From: Chrysochromulina tobinii
Taxonomy: Eukaryota; Haptophyta; Prymnesiales; Chrysochromulinaceae
Direction: 5' to 3'
Length of the DNA stretch: 28,376 nucleotides
Assembly (NCBI GenBank): GCA_001275005.1
Contig: JWZX01002859.1
Coordinates: 1 to 28,376 of the forward strand
The position numbers and the translations under genes are program-made. This document shows, piece after piece, positions 1-8,110 of this stretch (positions are counted from its first letter, which is position 1; each line of letters begins with the position of its first letter). The notes below the pieces were generated by a model, which was not told the origin of the DNA, ran no database searches, and worked only from the letters and a program-made list of their open reading frames with translations.

Positions 1-87
1 TGTGAGATTGGTCTGTGTGCCTTTGTGCGTCCGCGTGTCCCGTGTGTCCCGTGTGTGTCCCGGCTCCCCCCGGTGTCTTTTTACCGG
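1..87. repeat. 87-bp dispersed repeat, copy A
   Basis: These 87 bases match 14803-14889 exactly on the same strand. The match ends at 87/14889 and may extend left beyond the window. The unit is rich in short GTGT and CCCGTGTGT runs and ends in a C-run followed by TTTTTACCGG. Both copies lie upstream of plus-strand genes, here about 225 bases before the start at 313. It could be a shared promoter or leader segment, or a short mobile repeat. Confidence 0.9.
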
Positions 88-210
88 GGGCAGAACCGCC
101 GACCGTGCTGCTAAGTCCTAAGACCTAAGTGCGCTGTGGCCTGACCGTCCTGCGACCTGTCCCCGCCGCCCGTCCTTTGGGGGCTCGGCTCCGCCCCCCC
201 GTTTCGTTGC

Positions 211-220
211 TTTTTATATT
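211..220 (+). promoter_or_regulatory. TATA-like AT-rich box upstream of the gene at 313
   Basis: TTTTTATATT stands out in an otherwise GC-rich stretch, 93 bases before the ATG at 313. Its position fits a core promoter with a short 5' leader. This rests only on composition and spacing. Confidence 0.3.
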
Positions 221-312
221 GTCGACTCCGAAGACACCAGACCGGCGCTTATTCACGACAGGGGGGGTATCGACTACTCGCTCCGTAGACGGTCACACGA
301 GGAGTCGAAACG

Positions 313-987
313 ATGCAATCATTCGCATTGCTGGTCTCTGCGCTCGTGGTGTGCTCTGGGTTCTCGGTTGGTTCTGTGCCAGCATACCGCCCGGGTAGCT
401 CAATTGTTACCGTGGTTGCATCGGACGGCTTGGCATCGAACGGCGTGGCCACACCCAAAGTTGCGGTGGCATCGGAGGCGGCGGAGCGGCTTTGGATGGG
501 CGCAGGCAAGCCACTTCTACGCATTGGAAAAAGTGGTGCTGGTTCAACGCACGCCAACGGGCTAGCCGACCTTTGTGGCGCACATCCATACGTGAACGTC
601 CGACTTACCGGGGCGACCACCTCCGCTGCCCTTGAGCACCTCATGCAGATCCTCGATGAGGCTGCTGCCGCGGACAACGCAAAGAGCCTGACGCTGCTCG
701 CAACACGCAAACCTCGCAAGGGTGGGGTCGAGGCGCTGTTCTCTCAGAGTCGCCGCGCCGAGGAGGTCTGCAGCCCTGAGTACCACATCGCTCGCCAGTT
801 GGAAGCGGCGCAAGCTGTCGAGCGGGAGATGTCTGACGCTGTCACTTACAAAGATGTTAGAGAGGCGAAGGCGGCGCGGCTGGCGATCAAAACAGACAAG
901 CTTGAGAGCAAAGCGGGCAAGCCGCGGCGGCATCGAGCGGCGGGCAGCGCACCACTCTCCCCAAAAAGTGATGGCGTGGCGAAATAA
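313..987 (+). CDS. Small organelle-directed protein with a CRM/YhbY-like RNA-binding core
   Basis: A 224-residue reading frame starting at an ATG. Residues 1-22 form a hydrophobic signal-peptide-like segment, followed by an alanine/valine-rich stretch without strong charge. This resembles the two-part leaders of algae with complex plastids. Residues 62-142 contain LLRIGKSGAG, then a helix-like segment, HPYVNVRL and a closing strand. That order resembles the CRM/YhbY fold (IGK-x-G, then an H-x-hydrophobic-V-K-V-like strand), which binds rRNA or group II introns. The C-terminal 80 residues are basic and low in complexity, ending in a K/R-rich tail. The inferred role is RNA binding in the plastid. 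The CRM call is by eye, and the protein could instead be an unrelated secreted lineage-specific protein. Confidence 0.5.
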   Translation: MQSFALLVSALVVCSGFSVGSVPAYRPGSSIVTVVASDGLASNGVATPKVAVASEAAERLWMGAGKPLLRIGKSGAGSTHANGLADLCGAHPYVNVRLTGATTSAALEHLMQILDEAAAADNAKSLTLLATRKPRKGGVEALFSQSRRAEEVCSPEYHIARQLEAAQAVEREMSDAVTYKDVREAKAARLAIKTDKLESKAGKPRRHRAAGSAPLSPKSDGVAK

Positions 988-2275
988 CCACGGGAATACC
1001 ATGGGAATGCCAAGATTACATGTATCAAGATACGAGACATGTCCGGGGTCGTGTGCTGTGTGGGTTGTGGCCTGTGGGTCGGCCGGGCGGGTGACGAGGC
1101 GAGAGATACTAGATAACAGTCAGAGTTAGAGTACACACCCGACTTTCACTTGCCGTCATGCACATACGTGTGCGCATGCCGAAACTTGTAAAGTTTTCCG
1201 CTTGAAACACGAGCGCCATCGCGGAACCGGACGGACGACGATGGAATAAGGAATATATACGAAAATTCATCTGCATTTCTGCTCAATTATCGGAGTCGCG
1301 CACATCCGATCTCCGACTCACACCCTCTCGTCCGTGCCAAGCTGCCTCGGCGCCGCCCCCTGTCCGTCACGATACGACTCGACGAATGAGGAATGACTAG
1401 TCTTCGATACGATTGGCCAAAGATCGGGACTGGACATCAGTTCTAGAACGATGAATTCGGAATTCCTACTGTTGTGTTCGGAGTTCGGTTTTCGAATGTA
1501 GAAGATCCTTTACATGTAGCGCTACTAGTCTCTAGTGAGCACATCTCACATCTGACAATGACAGAGGCCCGGGACACGATAAAGGTACATGTGCGGGACG
1601 TCCGCTGCACTCTTTCTGTACTCTCAACACGACTCTCAACATCTTTGCGCCCGAGACGGCGCTGTTGGCGGAATTCAAGTGCGCTTCCCCACGGAGAATC
1701 GGAGATCTTGTTCCGAGACGAACTACACAACCTATAGCCCCCGCGAAACTTAGTAAGTACCCCATGCGACCCAATCGGGCGCGCGCCTCACCGCCTCTTC
1801 AAAACATCACTTTGGCGAGCCAGCCAGTCAGCGCTGCGCTGATTGGCCGCACTCATGCTCGGGGTTATTCACGAGAGAATTCCCCAAATACTTACTCCGA
1901 ATCGGGCGTCTGAGCGCGGTCCTCGAGCGTATAGGTTCCCAGCGCGGCCCTAGTTTCCGGAAGCGCCGTATCGGTGCTGGTGTTGTTCGTTTCATTGTAC
2001 GAAGGCTTCCTTCACCTACACCGACCTGTTCCGGTGTCTCGCGAGCGTGCGCTTCACACGCTCATCGACGTCGGGTACTTATAGACTAATTATAACTTTT
2101 AACTCATGATACCGGAACGGAGCTATTTCCGAAAATCGCCGCGATGTTCGACGTCGTTGCGCGTGCGGTCGGAGCGCACGGCGAGAGAATGAAGAGGTCA
2201 AGGGCCTGCTTGAATCCTAAAACGCACACACCTGAAACGAACACCGGACTGTGAACTACGTGATGCGTTCGGACG
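988..2275. other. Gene-poor region; may include the 3' LTR of the copia element
   Basis: I see no convincing protein gene here. Open frames are short and unlike known families. Around 1826-1850 there is a near-palindrome centred on GCGCTGCGC with an inverted CCAAT motif (GATTGG). From about 1915 to 2275, read on the minus strand, the sequence follows directly after the retroelement's RNase H stop. It carries AT-rich TATA-like motifs around 2080-2105. This is what a 3' LTR with a U3 promoter would look like, but no second copy exists in the window to define its ends. Confidence 0.4.
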
Positions 2276-2286
2276 CCCCCCCTCTG
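2276..2286 (-). other. Possible polypurine tract of the copia element
   Basis: On the minus strand this is an A/G run with seven consecutive G, about 50 bases beyond the stop of the RNase H frame. Plus-strand priming in LTR retroelements starts from such a tract just before the 3' LTR. The call rests on position and base composition only. Confidence 0.35.
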
Positions 2287-2337
2287 ACCGACGTGGTGAC
2301 ACGGAAGGGCAGACTATCTCCCGAAGCGGCAGTAGGA

Positions 2338-3429
2338 TCACAGCTCGTTCATAATAGTTTTTCGGAAGGCGTGGAATTGGTTGGCGGACTTCATCGGCTT
2401 CGTGAAGAAGTCGGCGATGTTGTCCGCGGTGCGCACGAAGGGCACTTCGATCTCGAAGGACTCGACCATGTCGCGGATGAAGAAGTGCCGTCGTTGGACG
2501 TGCTTCATGCGATCATGGTGCTCTGGGTTGTAAGAGACGTCACGCGCGCTCTGGGAGTCAGTGGCGAGCGTCGAAGGACCGGGTTCGGGCTCACCAAGGC
2601 CGCGAACGAGCTTGCGCAGGTAGACAACGTCCTTGGCGGCTTCGGAGAGGGCGATGATTTCGGCCTCGCAGGAAGACAGCGCGATGGACTTTTGCTTGCG
2701 CGAGCCCCAGGACAGCGCAGCTGATTGCCACAGCACCACCCAGCCAGACGTCGAGGCCGCCGTCTCCCACGACGCGTCGGAAAAGCCCGAAAGGCGCATT
2801 TGCTCGCGTGTGTACGTAAGGCCAGCCGATGGCAAGCGCGCGAGGTACGAGAGGATAAGGTCCGTCTCGCGGATGAGCTCGGGCGTAGGTCGCTGGAGGC
2901 ACTTACACAGGTAGTGCACGGGGAAGGCGATGTCACAGCGAGTAGACGTCGCCGCATACATGAGGCAGCCGAGGCGCTCCTGCATGGGCCGGACCAGCTC
3001 CGGATAGCTCTCCGGGGGGAGCGCGAGCGCGTCGGCGATGTGCTTGAGGAAGTCGGACGAGTAGGGCAGCGAGCCCCGCTGCGCCTTCTCAAGCGGACCG
3101 TGAGGAAGGAAGCGTTCGACGAGCTTCTTCACGTAGGACGTCTGGTGCAGCTTGATCGCGCCGTCGGCGAGGTAGTCAACCTCGATGCCGAGGAGGTCCT
3201 CCATGGGGCCCTCGTCGGTGATATCCCAGTCCCGAGCGAGCGAGTCCATGAAGGAGTTGTAGGCACAACCAGCGGGGCCGCGGCCGTCGGCGTCGAGCAC
3301 AGCTGAGTGCACGATCTGGAGGTTGTCGACGTACACGCCGATGGTGATGATCTCGCCGTCGGGGTGGACGCGAGTGAACACGCAGGGGTCAGAGTCGTCG
3401 ATGGCATGATAATGTATGGTAATGTATGG
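2338..3429 (-). pseudogene. Copia reverse transcriptase C-terminal part plus RNase H
   Basis: The frame is open from just after the TGA at about 3428 down to the stop at 2338. The first segment has FTRVHPDGE, then GVYVDNLQI at the polymerase active-site position, where copia elements normally have Y-V-D-D. The second aspartate is Asn here, which should abolish polymerisation. LLGIEVDY is the following copia landmark. The RNase H part has the GFSDASWE, SSCEAEIIALSEA and ATDSQSA blocks supplying the acidic residues, then RRHFFIRD and a C-terminal ADFFTKP, all typical of Ty1/copia. The stop lies about 50 bases before the polypurine run. An ATG-based start is meaningless because this is part of a polyprotein. 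Confidence 0.9.
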
Positions 3430-3730
3430 TCAGAGTCGTATGCCATAGATCGGTTTTTCAACGCGGGCGATCAAAGGTTGGCCGTGCGAGTCGAGCTCCA
3501 CGTATCCAGTCGGAAGGTAGCAGTAGACAACCTCGCCGTCGACGAAGCGGCCCTGCAAATAAGCAGCAACCAGATCGACGCTGCGCACGCGGCATCCCTT
3601 ACGCGCGGCGTAGGCGAAGAGCGCGCGCGCCGAGGAGTAGCGAAGGGCAGAAGACCAAGTCTGGTCAAAGTCGATTCCCGGCTGCAACGTGTTGGGTTGC
3701 GAGAGGCCCAGAGATTTTTGGGTCGGCGCC
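3430..3730 (-). pseudogene. Copia reverse transcriptase N-terminal fragment
   Basis: On the minus strand this frame carries GIDFDQTWSS, RSVDLVAAYLQG and EKPIYGIR. These match the copia RT blocks that include the first catalytic aspartate (in VDLVAAYLQG) and the K-x-hydrophobic-YG motif. The frame then meets a TGA about 4 codons after IYG. The 35 or so residues normally between YGLKQ and the next block are replaced by a short AT-rich filler holding two tandem copies of a 10-bp unit (3411-3430). The sequence CAGAGTCGT occurs on both sides of this junction. The upstream finger region is also missing, and the frame differs from the integrase frame. Confidence 0.85.
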
Positions 3731-4895
3731 AACAGCGTCCAGCCACTTGGGGCCCCACTCGCGCTTGTTGGGCTGCTTTTTGAAGTAGTCGACTGCGGGC
3801 CTGGAGCGAGCGGCGCGCTGCGGAGCGCCGTCACGGGCAACGGTAGATGGCACCGGCGGGGCCGTCGCATCCTCTTCCAGCGGGGGAAAGGTGATGGGGG
3901 AAGCACGCGGCGAGGGCGAATGAGGCGGAGATCGCGGAGATTGCGGCGCAGACGGTGAGTTCGAAGGTGACGGCACCCCCCCATCGTTGCGAGGGATTGG
4001 CACCCCCCCGGGGACCAAGGGCGGCAACAGCGGCGCGGGACCAAAGATGGGGTCGGTGAGGGTGCGCGATGTGGGAGCGCCGGCGGGCAGGAGGAGAGGC
4101 GGCGCGGTCGGTCGCAGTGGCGGCGCGGAGGCATGGGCAACTGCGGTGAGGGGTTGGTGCCGTTTGTGAGGCGGCGCCCAGTCGAAGTGTTCTTCATCGA
4201 CGAGGACGCTCGACGAGGTGACGACCTTCTGGCCGACGAGCACGTCGTACCCCCCCTTGGAATAGCGGGAACGGCCGAGGAAGGAGCCAAGCCAGCCACG
4301 TGGGCTGAGGCTTGGCTTGTGCTGGTGAGTCGGCGGTTTGAGCACGACGGCGCGAGAGCCAAATGAGGCGAGGTCCATCACGCGCGGCGGCCTGCCTGTG
4401 AGCCGTTGGTGTGGAGAGATATTCGCGTCGGCTGAAGAGGAGCCGACAGATGAAACTGTGGAGTTGTGCCACTCGACAGCGTAGGCAATGAGCCAAGGCC
4501 ACAGGCGGATCGGCGCGTCAGTTGAGTCCTTTATCGCGACCGCGGTCTCAGAGATGAGGCCGATGATGCGCTCGGCGATCGGGTTCAAGTCGTGGTCGTG
4601 AGGCGGAGAGGTAGTGTGATGGATGAACTCGGCCGTGCGGAACGCCCGGAACGCGTGCGACATGAGCTTGCCCTCGCGATCGCCGTGCACGGCGCGAACG
4701 GTTGGGCGCGGGAGGGGCTGACCAGCTTCGTCAATGGGCGTGCCGACGGTGGCGTTGAAGGCCGCGATGCAGCGCTTGATCGCAGCGTCGGCATCAGACT
4801 TCAACTTGATGAAATCGACGAAGACGAAGCGCGAGTACTCGTCGATGGCAAAGACAACGTAGCGGTAGCCGGAAACGGTGTCGAGTCTAAGTCTG
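3690..4895 (-). pseudogene. Copia integrase core and proline-rich linker
   Basis: Read on the minus strand, FAIDEYSRFVFVDFIKLKSD is the strand following the first catalytic aspartate of copia integrase. HGDREG supplies the second acidic residue and NPIAERIIG the glutamate. The first aspartate (the usual H-x-D block) is not present because homology starts at about 4895. The C-terminal GKP/RPP, GSRAVVL and GRSRYSKGGYDVLV blocks match the beta-barrel region of copia integrases, and VLVDEEHFDW follows. A long Pro/Ser/Ala-rich linker then leads to the RT, and the frame breaks near 3690. Confidence 0.85.
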
Positions 4896-5170
4896 ACTCC
4901 ACCTATTTTCCCACATCCACCCAAATATGGCAACGCACTGAAGATAATGAGCACCAATACAGTACCTTTACCGGCGCTGTTGGGCAATGGCGTTCGCAGC
5001 AGCCTCTCCGTCTGGCGAAGGATGAGTCGTCAAGGTCCGGGACGCTCACCTTCAATGGGACTCACGCATCTGAACGCGGCGCGGCCGCGAGAAAAGTCGA
5101 GTAGGGTCCCGCATTGCGGGAGTTCGAAAATTTTGTCGGATCTCGTTTCACACCGGCGTGCAACACGTCG
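4896..5170. other. Junction region beyond the truncated retroelement
   Basis: No gene recognised. Sequence beyond the integrase breakpoint has no copia landmarks and does not match the sequence expected of a 5' LTR, meaning it does not repeat 1915-2275. A short NotI-like GCGGCCGC run lies near 5085, and a small inverted GTCCCGCATTGCGGGA hairpin lies at about 5105-5120. Confidence 0.4.
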
Positions 5171-5308
5171 TAGGTTTCCGGTACTGCAGTGTGCGTCATA
5201 CGTCGGCCACTCTTTATCTTTGTCCTCGATGAACATCTCCAAAGATCGCGAGACAGCACATAGCTGGAGGGCCTTTGATCGAGTCTAGGGACTATATGGA
5301 TTCATACA
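5171..5308. repeat. Inverted repeat, left arm
   Basis: The reverse complement of this arm reappears at 5454-5712 with only scattered mismatches. Shared landmarks include GTCTAGGGACTATATGGA, ATAGCTGGAGGGCC, GCGAGACAGCACATAG, GATAAAGAGTGGCCGACGTA and GGAAACCTAC. The two arms are separated by a spacer of about 145 bases, so a transcript could fold into a long hairpin. This could be a foldback/MITE-like element or an inverted duplication of a gene fragment. Confidence 0.85.
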
Positions 5309-5453
5309 ACACCGATAATCACGCCATTCAAGGGTCGCTCTGCATGGCCAAGTACCGAAAAGCGACCAAAACGCGACCTCACAGGCCGTACTCGGGGTCA
5401 CAATATGACATCTGAGTGGCGACAGTGACTTGAGATGGCGAGATTCTCTGTCT

Positions 5454-5712
5454 TGTATGAGTCCATATAGTCCCTAGACTCGATCCATGGCCCTCCAGCT
5501 ATGTGCTGTCTCGCGATTCTTGGAGATGTGCATCGAAATCTGCCTTCGCCTCGAATATCGACCCGTGAACCATTTGGCCACACAGCTCCACAATTCGAGC
5601 TCCAAAACGCATTCTCTCGCCTGATCTCGATGGTGTGTCTCTTATAGAGTGGTGTGCGATCCTAAGATAAAGAGTGGCCGACGTATTACGCACACTGCAG
5701 TACGGAAACCTA
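5454..5712. repeat. Inverted repeat, right arm with about 120 extra bases
   Basis: This is the partner of 5171-5308. It matches in two blocks, about 5454-5537 and 5664-5712. The intervening 120-130 bases have no counterpart in the left arm, so one arm gained or lost a block after duplication. On the minus strand the extra block is open and continues to a TAG within the shared sequence, so both arms may derive from the end of a coding region. I do not recognise the protein. Confidence 0.8.
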
Positions 5713-6263
5713 CAATATGCACTCGAGAACCCTTTACGACACATGCGAGCATGCACAGTATTCCCCTACGCAAGAAGAGTGATGCTCTCCGATCATCAGC
5801 CCGGTCGGGATATCTCATGAGACGACTCAGGCATGCCGTGAGCCGCCCATGCGACGCAATGCACTGTCCTGGAGCCATCTGCTGTCCTGCGCCTCGTACG
5901 CTGCGGACGGTGCTGCAGCCACACATCCGGTTCTGCGACGAGCTGATCGCCGACGCGTTGAGCCCACTGCCCCGAGCATGCGGCGCCGTCCGCCGAAGCC
6001 CACCAGCTGGCTGCGGCGGGTGCTCCGTGGGCGGCCAGCCTGGCAGCTGCCTTCTGGATGGCGTCTCCACTAACCGTGGCACTCGCATGCGCCACCCACC
6101 TCGTCCTCGTCTTCTGATAGCGGTGAGCTTTGCCAGTTGAGGACGACAGGGGAGCCCTGCATGCATGGCGCTCGAAGCGGGCCCGGAGCGCCAACGTGCG
6201 AGGCGTCAGCAGCCCACCTTCGCGCCGACGTAGCCTCCGAGAGGAGTGCGCGAGTGCCGCGAA
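5713..6263. other. No gene recognised upstream of the desulfurase
   Basis: Open frames of 130-175 codons occur on both strands (for example 5649-6140 plus and 5642-6166 minus). They overlap each other almost completely, are rich in Arg/Pro/Ser and match nothing I know, as expected of chance frames in GC-rich DNA. Confidence 0.4.
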
Positions 6264-6321
6264 TTCTAGAAGCGAGTTCTAGAAGCGAGTTCTAGAAGCG
6301 AGTTCTAGAAGCGAGTTCTAG
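6264..6321. repeat. 13-bp tandem array, HSE-like (TTCTAGAAGCGAG x4.5)
   Basis: Four perfect copies of TTCTAGAAGCGAG are followed by a partial one. Each unit contains the palindrome TTCTAGAA, i.e. TTC-nn-GAA, the building block of heat-shock elements. The 13-bp period is not the usual 5-bp phasing. Related single sites follow: CTAGAACTCACT near 6360 (opposite orientation), GCGAGTTCTAG near 6385 and CTTCTAGAATG near 6401. The array lies 260-317 bases before the desulfurase ATG and may be an upstream control region. Confidence 0.8.
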
Positions 6322-6580
6322 GGAGCGAATGCAAAAACGAAATCTCTTGGGGACACTCTAGAACTCACTTGCCCCCGGGCGGAGCGAGTTCTAGGACCCG
6401 ACTTCTAGAATGCAAAGTCGAGCCTAAGGTCACGAAAACACACAAGTAACCGCGCGGAACTAGAAAGGTAAATTCACGCCTATCCAGCACATGCAAACCG
6501 AAAGACATTTCACACTGTGCGTGATCCTACTGAGCATGTCGTAACGAACGAAAGACATCTCCCGGAAGGAGCAGACGAAA

Positions 6581-7921
6581 ATGTTCGTGGCGCTTGTTCA
6601 CGCATCCATCGCACTGCCTGCCAGCAGCACCGCCGGCGCCGCAGTGGCCGCCTCGTCGCTCGGAGCGCGCGTGCGGTCCGATTTCAAGCTGCTTGACCAA
6701 GATATATGGGAGGGCAAGCGGCTCGTGTACCTCGACTCAGCAGCCACATCGCAGAAACCGGCGTCGGTCGTGCGTGCGATGACAGAGCACCTCGAACGCG
6801 ACAATGCCAACGTGCACCGTGGTGCGCACTCACTGGCGACTCGTTCGACGGCGTCATACGAGTCGGCGCGCGACAAGGTCGCTGCGTTCGTAGGCGCAGC
6901 CGACCGACGGGAGATAGTCTTCACGCGCGGTGCGACTGAGGCGATTAACCTGGTGGCGAACACATGGGGCGTATCCGAGCTCGGTGCCGGCGATGAGGTC
7001 GTGCTGAGCGTGATGGAACACCACTCCAACATGGTGCCCTGGCAGCAGCTGGCGAAATCACGTGGCGTGATCCTCAAGTACGCGCGGCTCGATGCGTTGG
7101 AGCGGCTTGACCTCGAGCACCTGCGCTCGTTGCTCGGCCCGCGGACGCGGCTGGTCTCGATCGCGCACGTTTCCAACACACTAGGTTGTGTCAACCCCGT
7201 CAAGGAGATTGCGGCTCTCGCGCACGCCGTGGGGGCCAAGCTTCTGGTGGACGCGTGCCAGAGCGTGCCGCACATGCCGATCGACGTGCGTGAGCTCGGG
7301 TGCGACTTCCTCGTCGCCTCGGGCCACAAGATGTGCGGCCCGACCGGCATCGGCTTCCTGTGGGGGCGACTCGAGCTCCTCGAGGCGATGCCGCCGTGGC
7401 AGGGCGGCGGCGAGATGATCGACACGGTCACCCTCGAGGGCGTGACGTACGCGCTGCCGCCTGGCCGATTCGAAGCTGGCACGCCCGCCATCACCCAAGC
7501 CATCGGGCTAGGGGCGGCATGTGACTACCTGCGCACGATCGGCATGGCCGAGGTCCAGGCCTACGAGCACGAGCTCGCCGCGCACCTGCACCGAGGCCTC
7601 TCCGCGATCCCCGGCATTCGAATCTACGGACCTCCAGTTGACGTGGCCACAGACGCCGCCGCCACGCATGCGCACCGCGCAGCTCTCTGCGCCTTCAACA
7701 TCGAGGGCGTGCACGCCTCGGACCTCGCCACCTTCCTCGATCAGGAAGGCATCGCCATCCGCGCCGGCCACCATTGCACGCAGCCGCTCCACCATCAGCT
7801 CGGCGCGGCGGGCTCGGCGCGTGCCTCGCTCTATCTCTACAACACACACGATGAGATAGACGCGCTCTGCGTCGCCATCGCTGAGACCGTAGACATGCTG
7901 CGGATGCTCGAAGATGTGTGA
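6581..7921 (+). CDS. sufS: SufS/NFS2-type cysteine desulfurase
   Basis: A 446-residue PLP enzyme that removes sulfur from cysteine, giving alanine and an enzyme persulfide for Fe-S cluster assembly. Residues 1-33 are an Ala-rich hydrophobic leader, followed by the SufS start (DFKLLDQDIWEGKRLVYLDSAATSQKP). Visible landmarks are NVHRGAHSLA, FTRGATEAINLVA, MEHHSNMVPWQ (cofactor-stacking His), VDACQSVPH (Asp contacting the pyridine nitrogen), SGHKMCGPTG with the PLP lysine at 250, RFEAGTPA, and RAGHHCTQP with the catalytic cysteine at 399. The short loop around the cysteine and the RAGHHC context place it in the SufS (group II) branch rather than IscS, which suggests the plastid SUF pathway. The leader supports organelle targeting, but the exact compartment is inferred. 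No intron is needed. Confidence 0.95.
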   Translation: MFVALVHASIALPASSTAGAAVAASSLGARVRSDFKLLDQDIWEGKRLVYLDSAATSQKPASVVRAMTEHLERDNANVHRGAHSLATRSTASYESARDKVAAFVGAADRREIVFTRGATEAINLVANTWGVSELGAGDEVVLSVMEHHSNMVPWQQLAKSRGVILKYARLDALERLDLEHLRSLLGPRTRLVSIAHVSNTLGCVNPVKEIAALAHAVGAKLLVDACQSVPHMPIDVRELGCDFLVASGHKMCGPTGIGFLWGRLELLEAMPPWQGGGEMIDTVTLEGVTYALPPGRFEAGTPAITQAIGLGAACDYLRTIGMAEVQAYEHELAAHLHRGLSAIPGIRIYGPPVDVATDAAATHAHRAALCAFNIEGVHASDLATFLDQEGIAIRAGHHCTQPLHHQLGAAGSARASLYLYNTHDEIDALCVAIAETVDMLRMLEDV

Positions 7922-8110
7922 ACATGACCATCGGGAACAATTGATCGGGAAGCGCGTGTTGTGAAGATGCTCGACCGTGAGTGAAACTTGCCTAACTTTT
8001 GAGAACCGACAGTCGTCTCCAATCTTCCGTGCTTCAGTTGCGCCGATCCGAAAACTTCACGAAATATTCACAGCAACACACCTGTGAAGACACGTTTGAC
8101 GAATTTTTCC

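Larger units (their letters stand above)
2338..4895 (-). mobile_element. Degenerate 5'-truncated Ty1/copia LTR retrotransposon
   Basis: Read on the minus strand, the order is integrase core, proline-rich linker, reverse transcriptase and RNase H, which is the Ty1/copia order. No gag, protease or integrase zinc finger is visible. Homology begins abruptly near 4895, just before the GYRYVVFAIDEYSR block, so the 5' half and 5' LTR are missing. Within the remainder there is a frameshift with lost sequence near 3690, an in-frame TGA near 3430 next to another deletion, and a changed catalytic motif in the polymerase. This copy cannot encode a working polyprotein. Confidence 0.9.

Noticed and set aside
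6261-6325. CRISPR-like array
   Set aside because: The units are contiguous 13-mers without spacers, in a eukaryotic context. No CRISPR array is present in the window.
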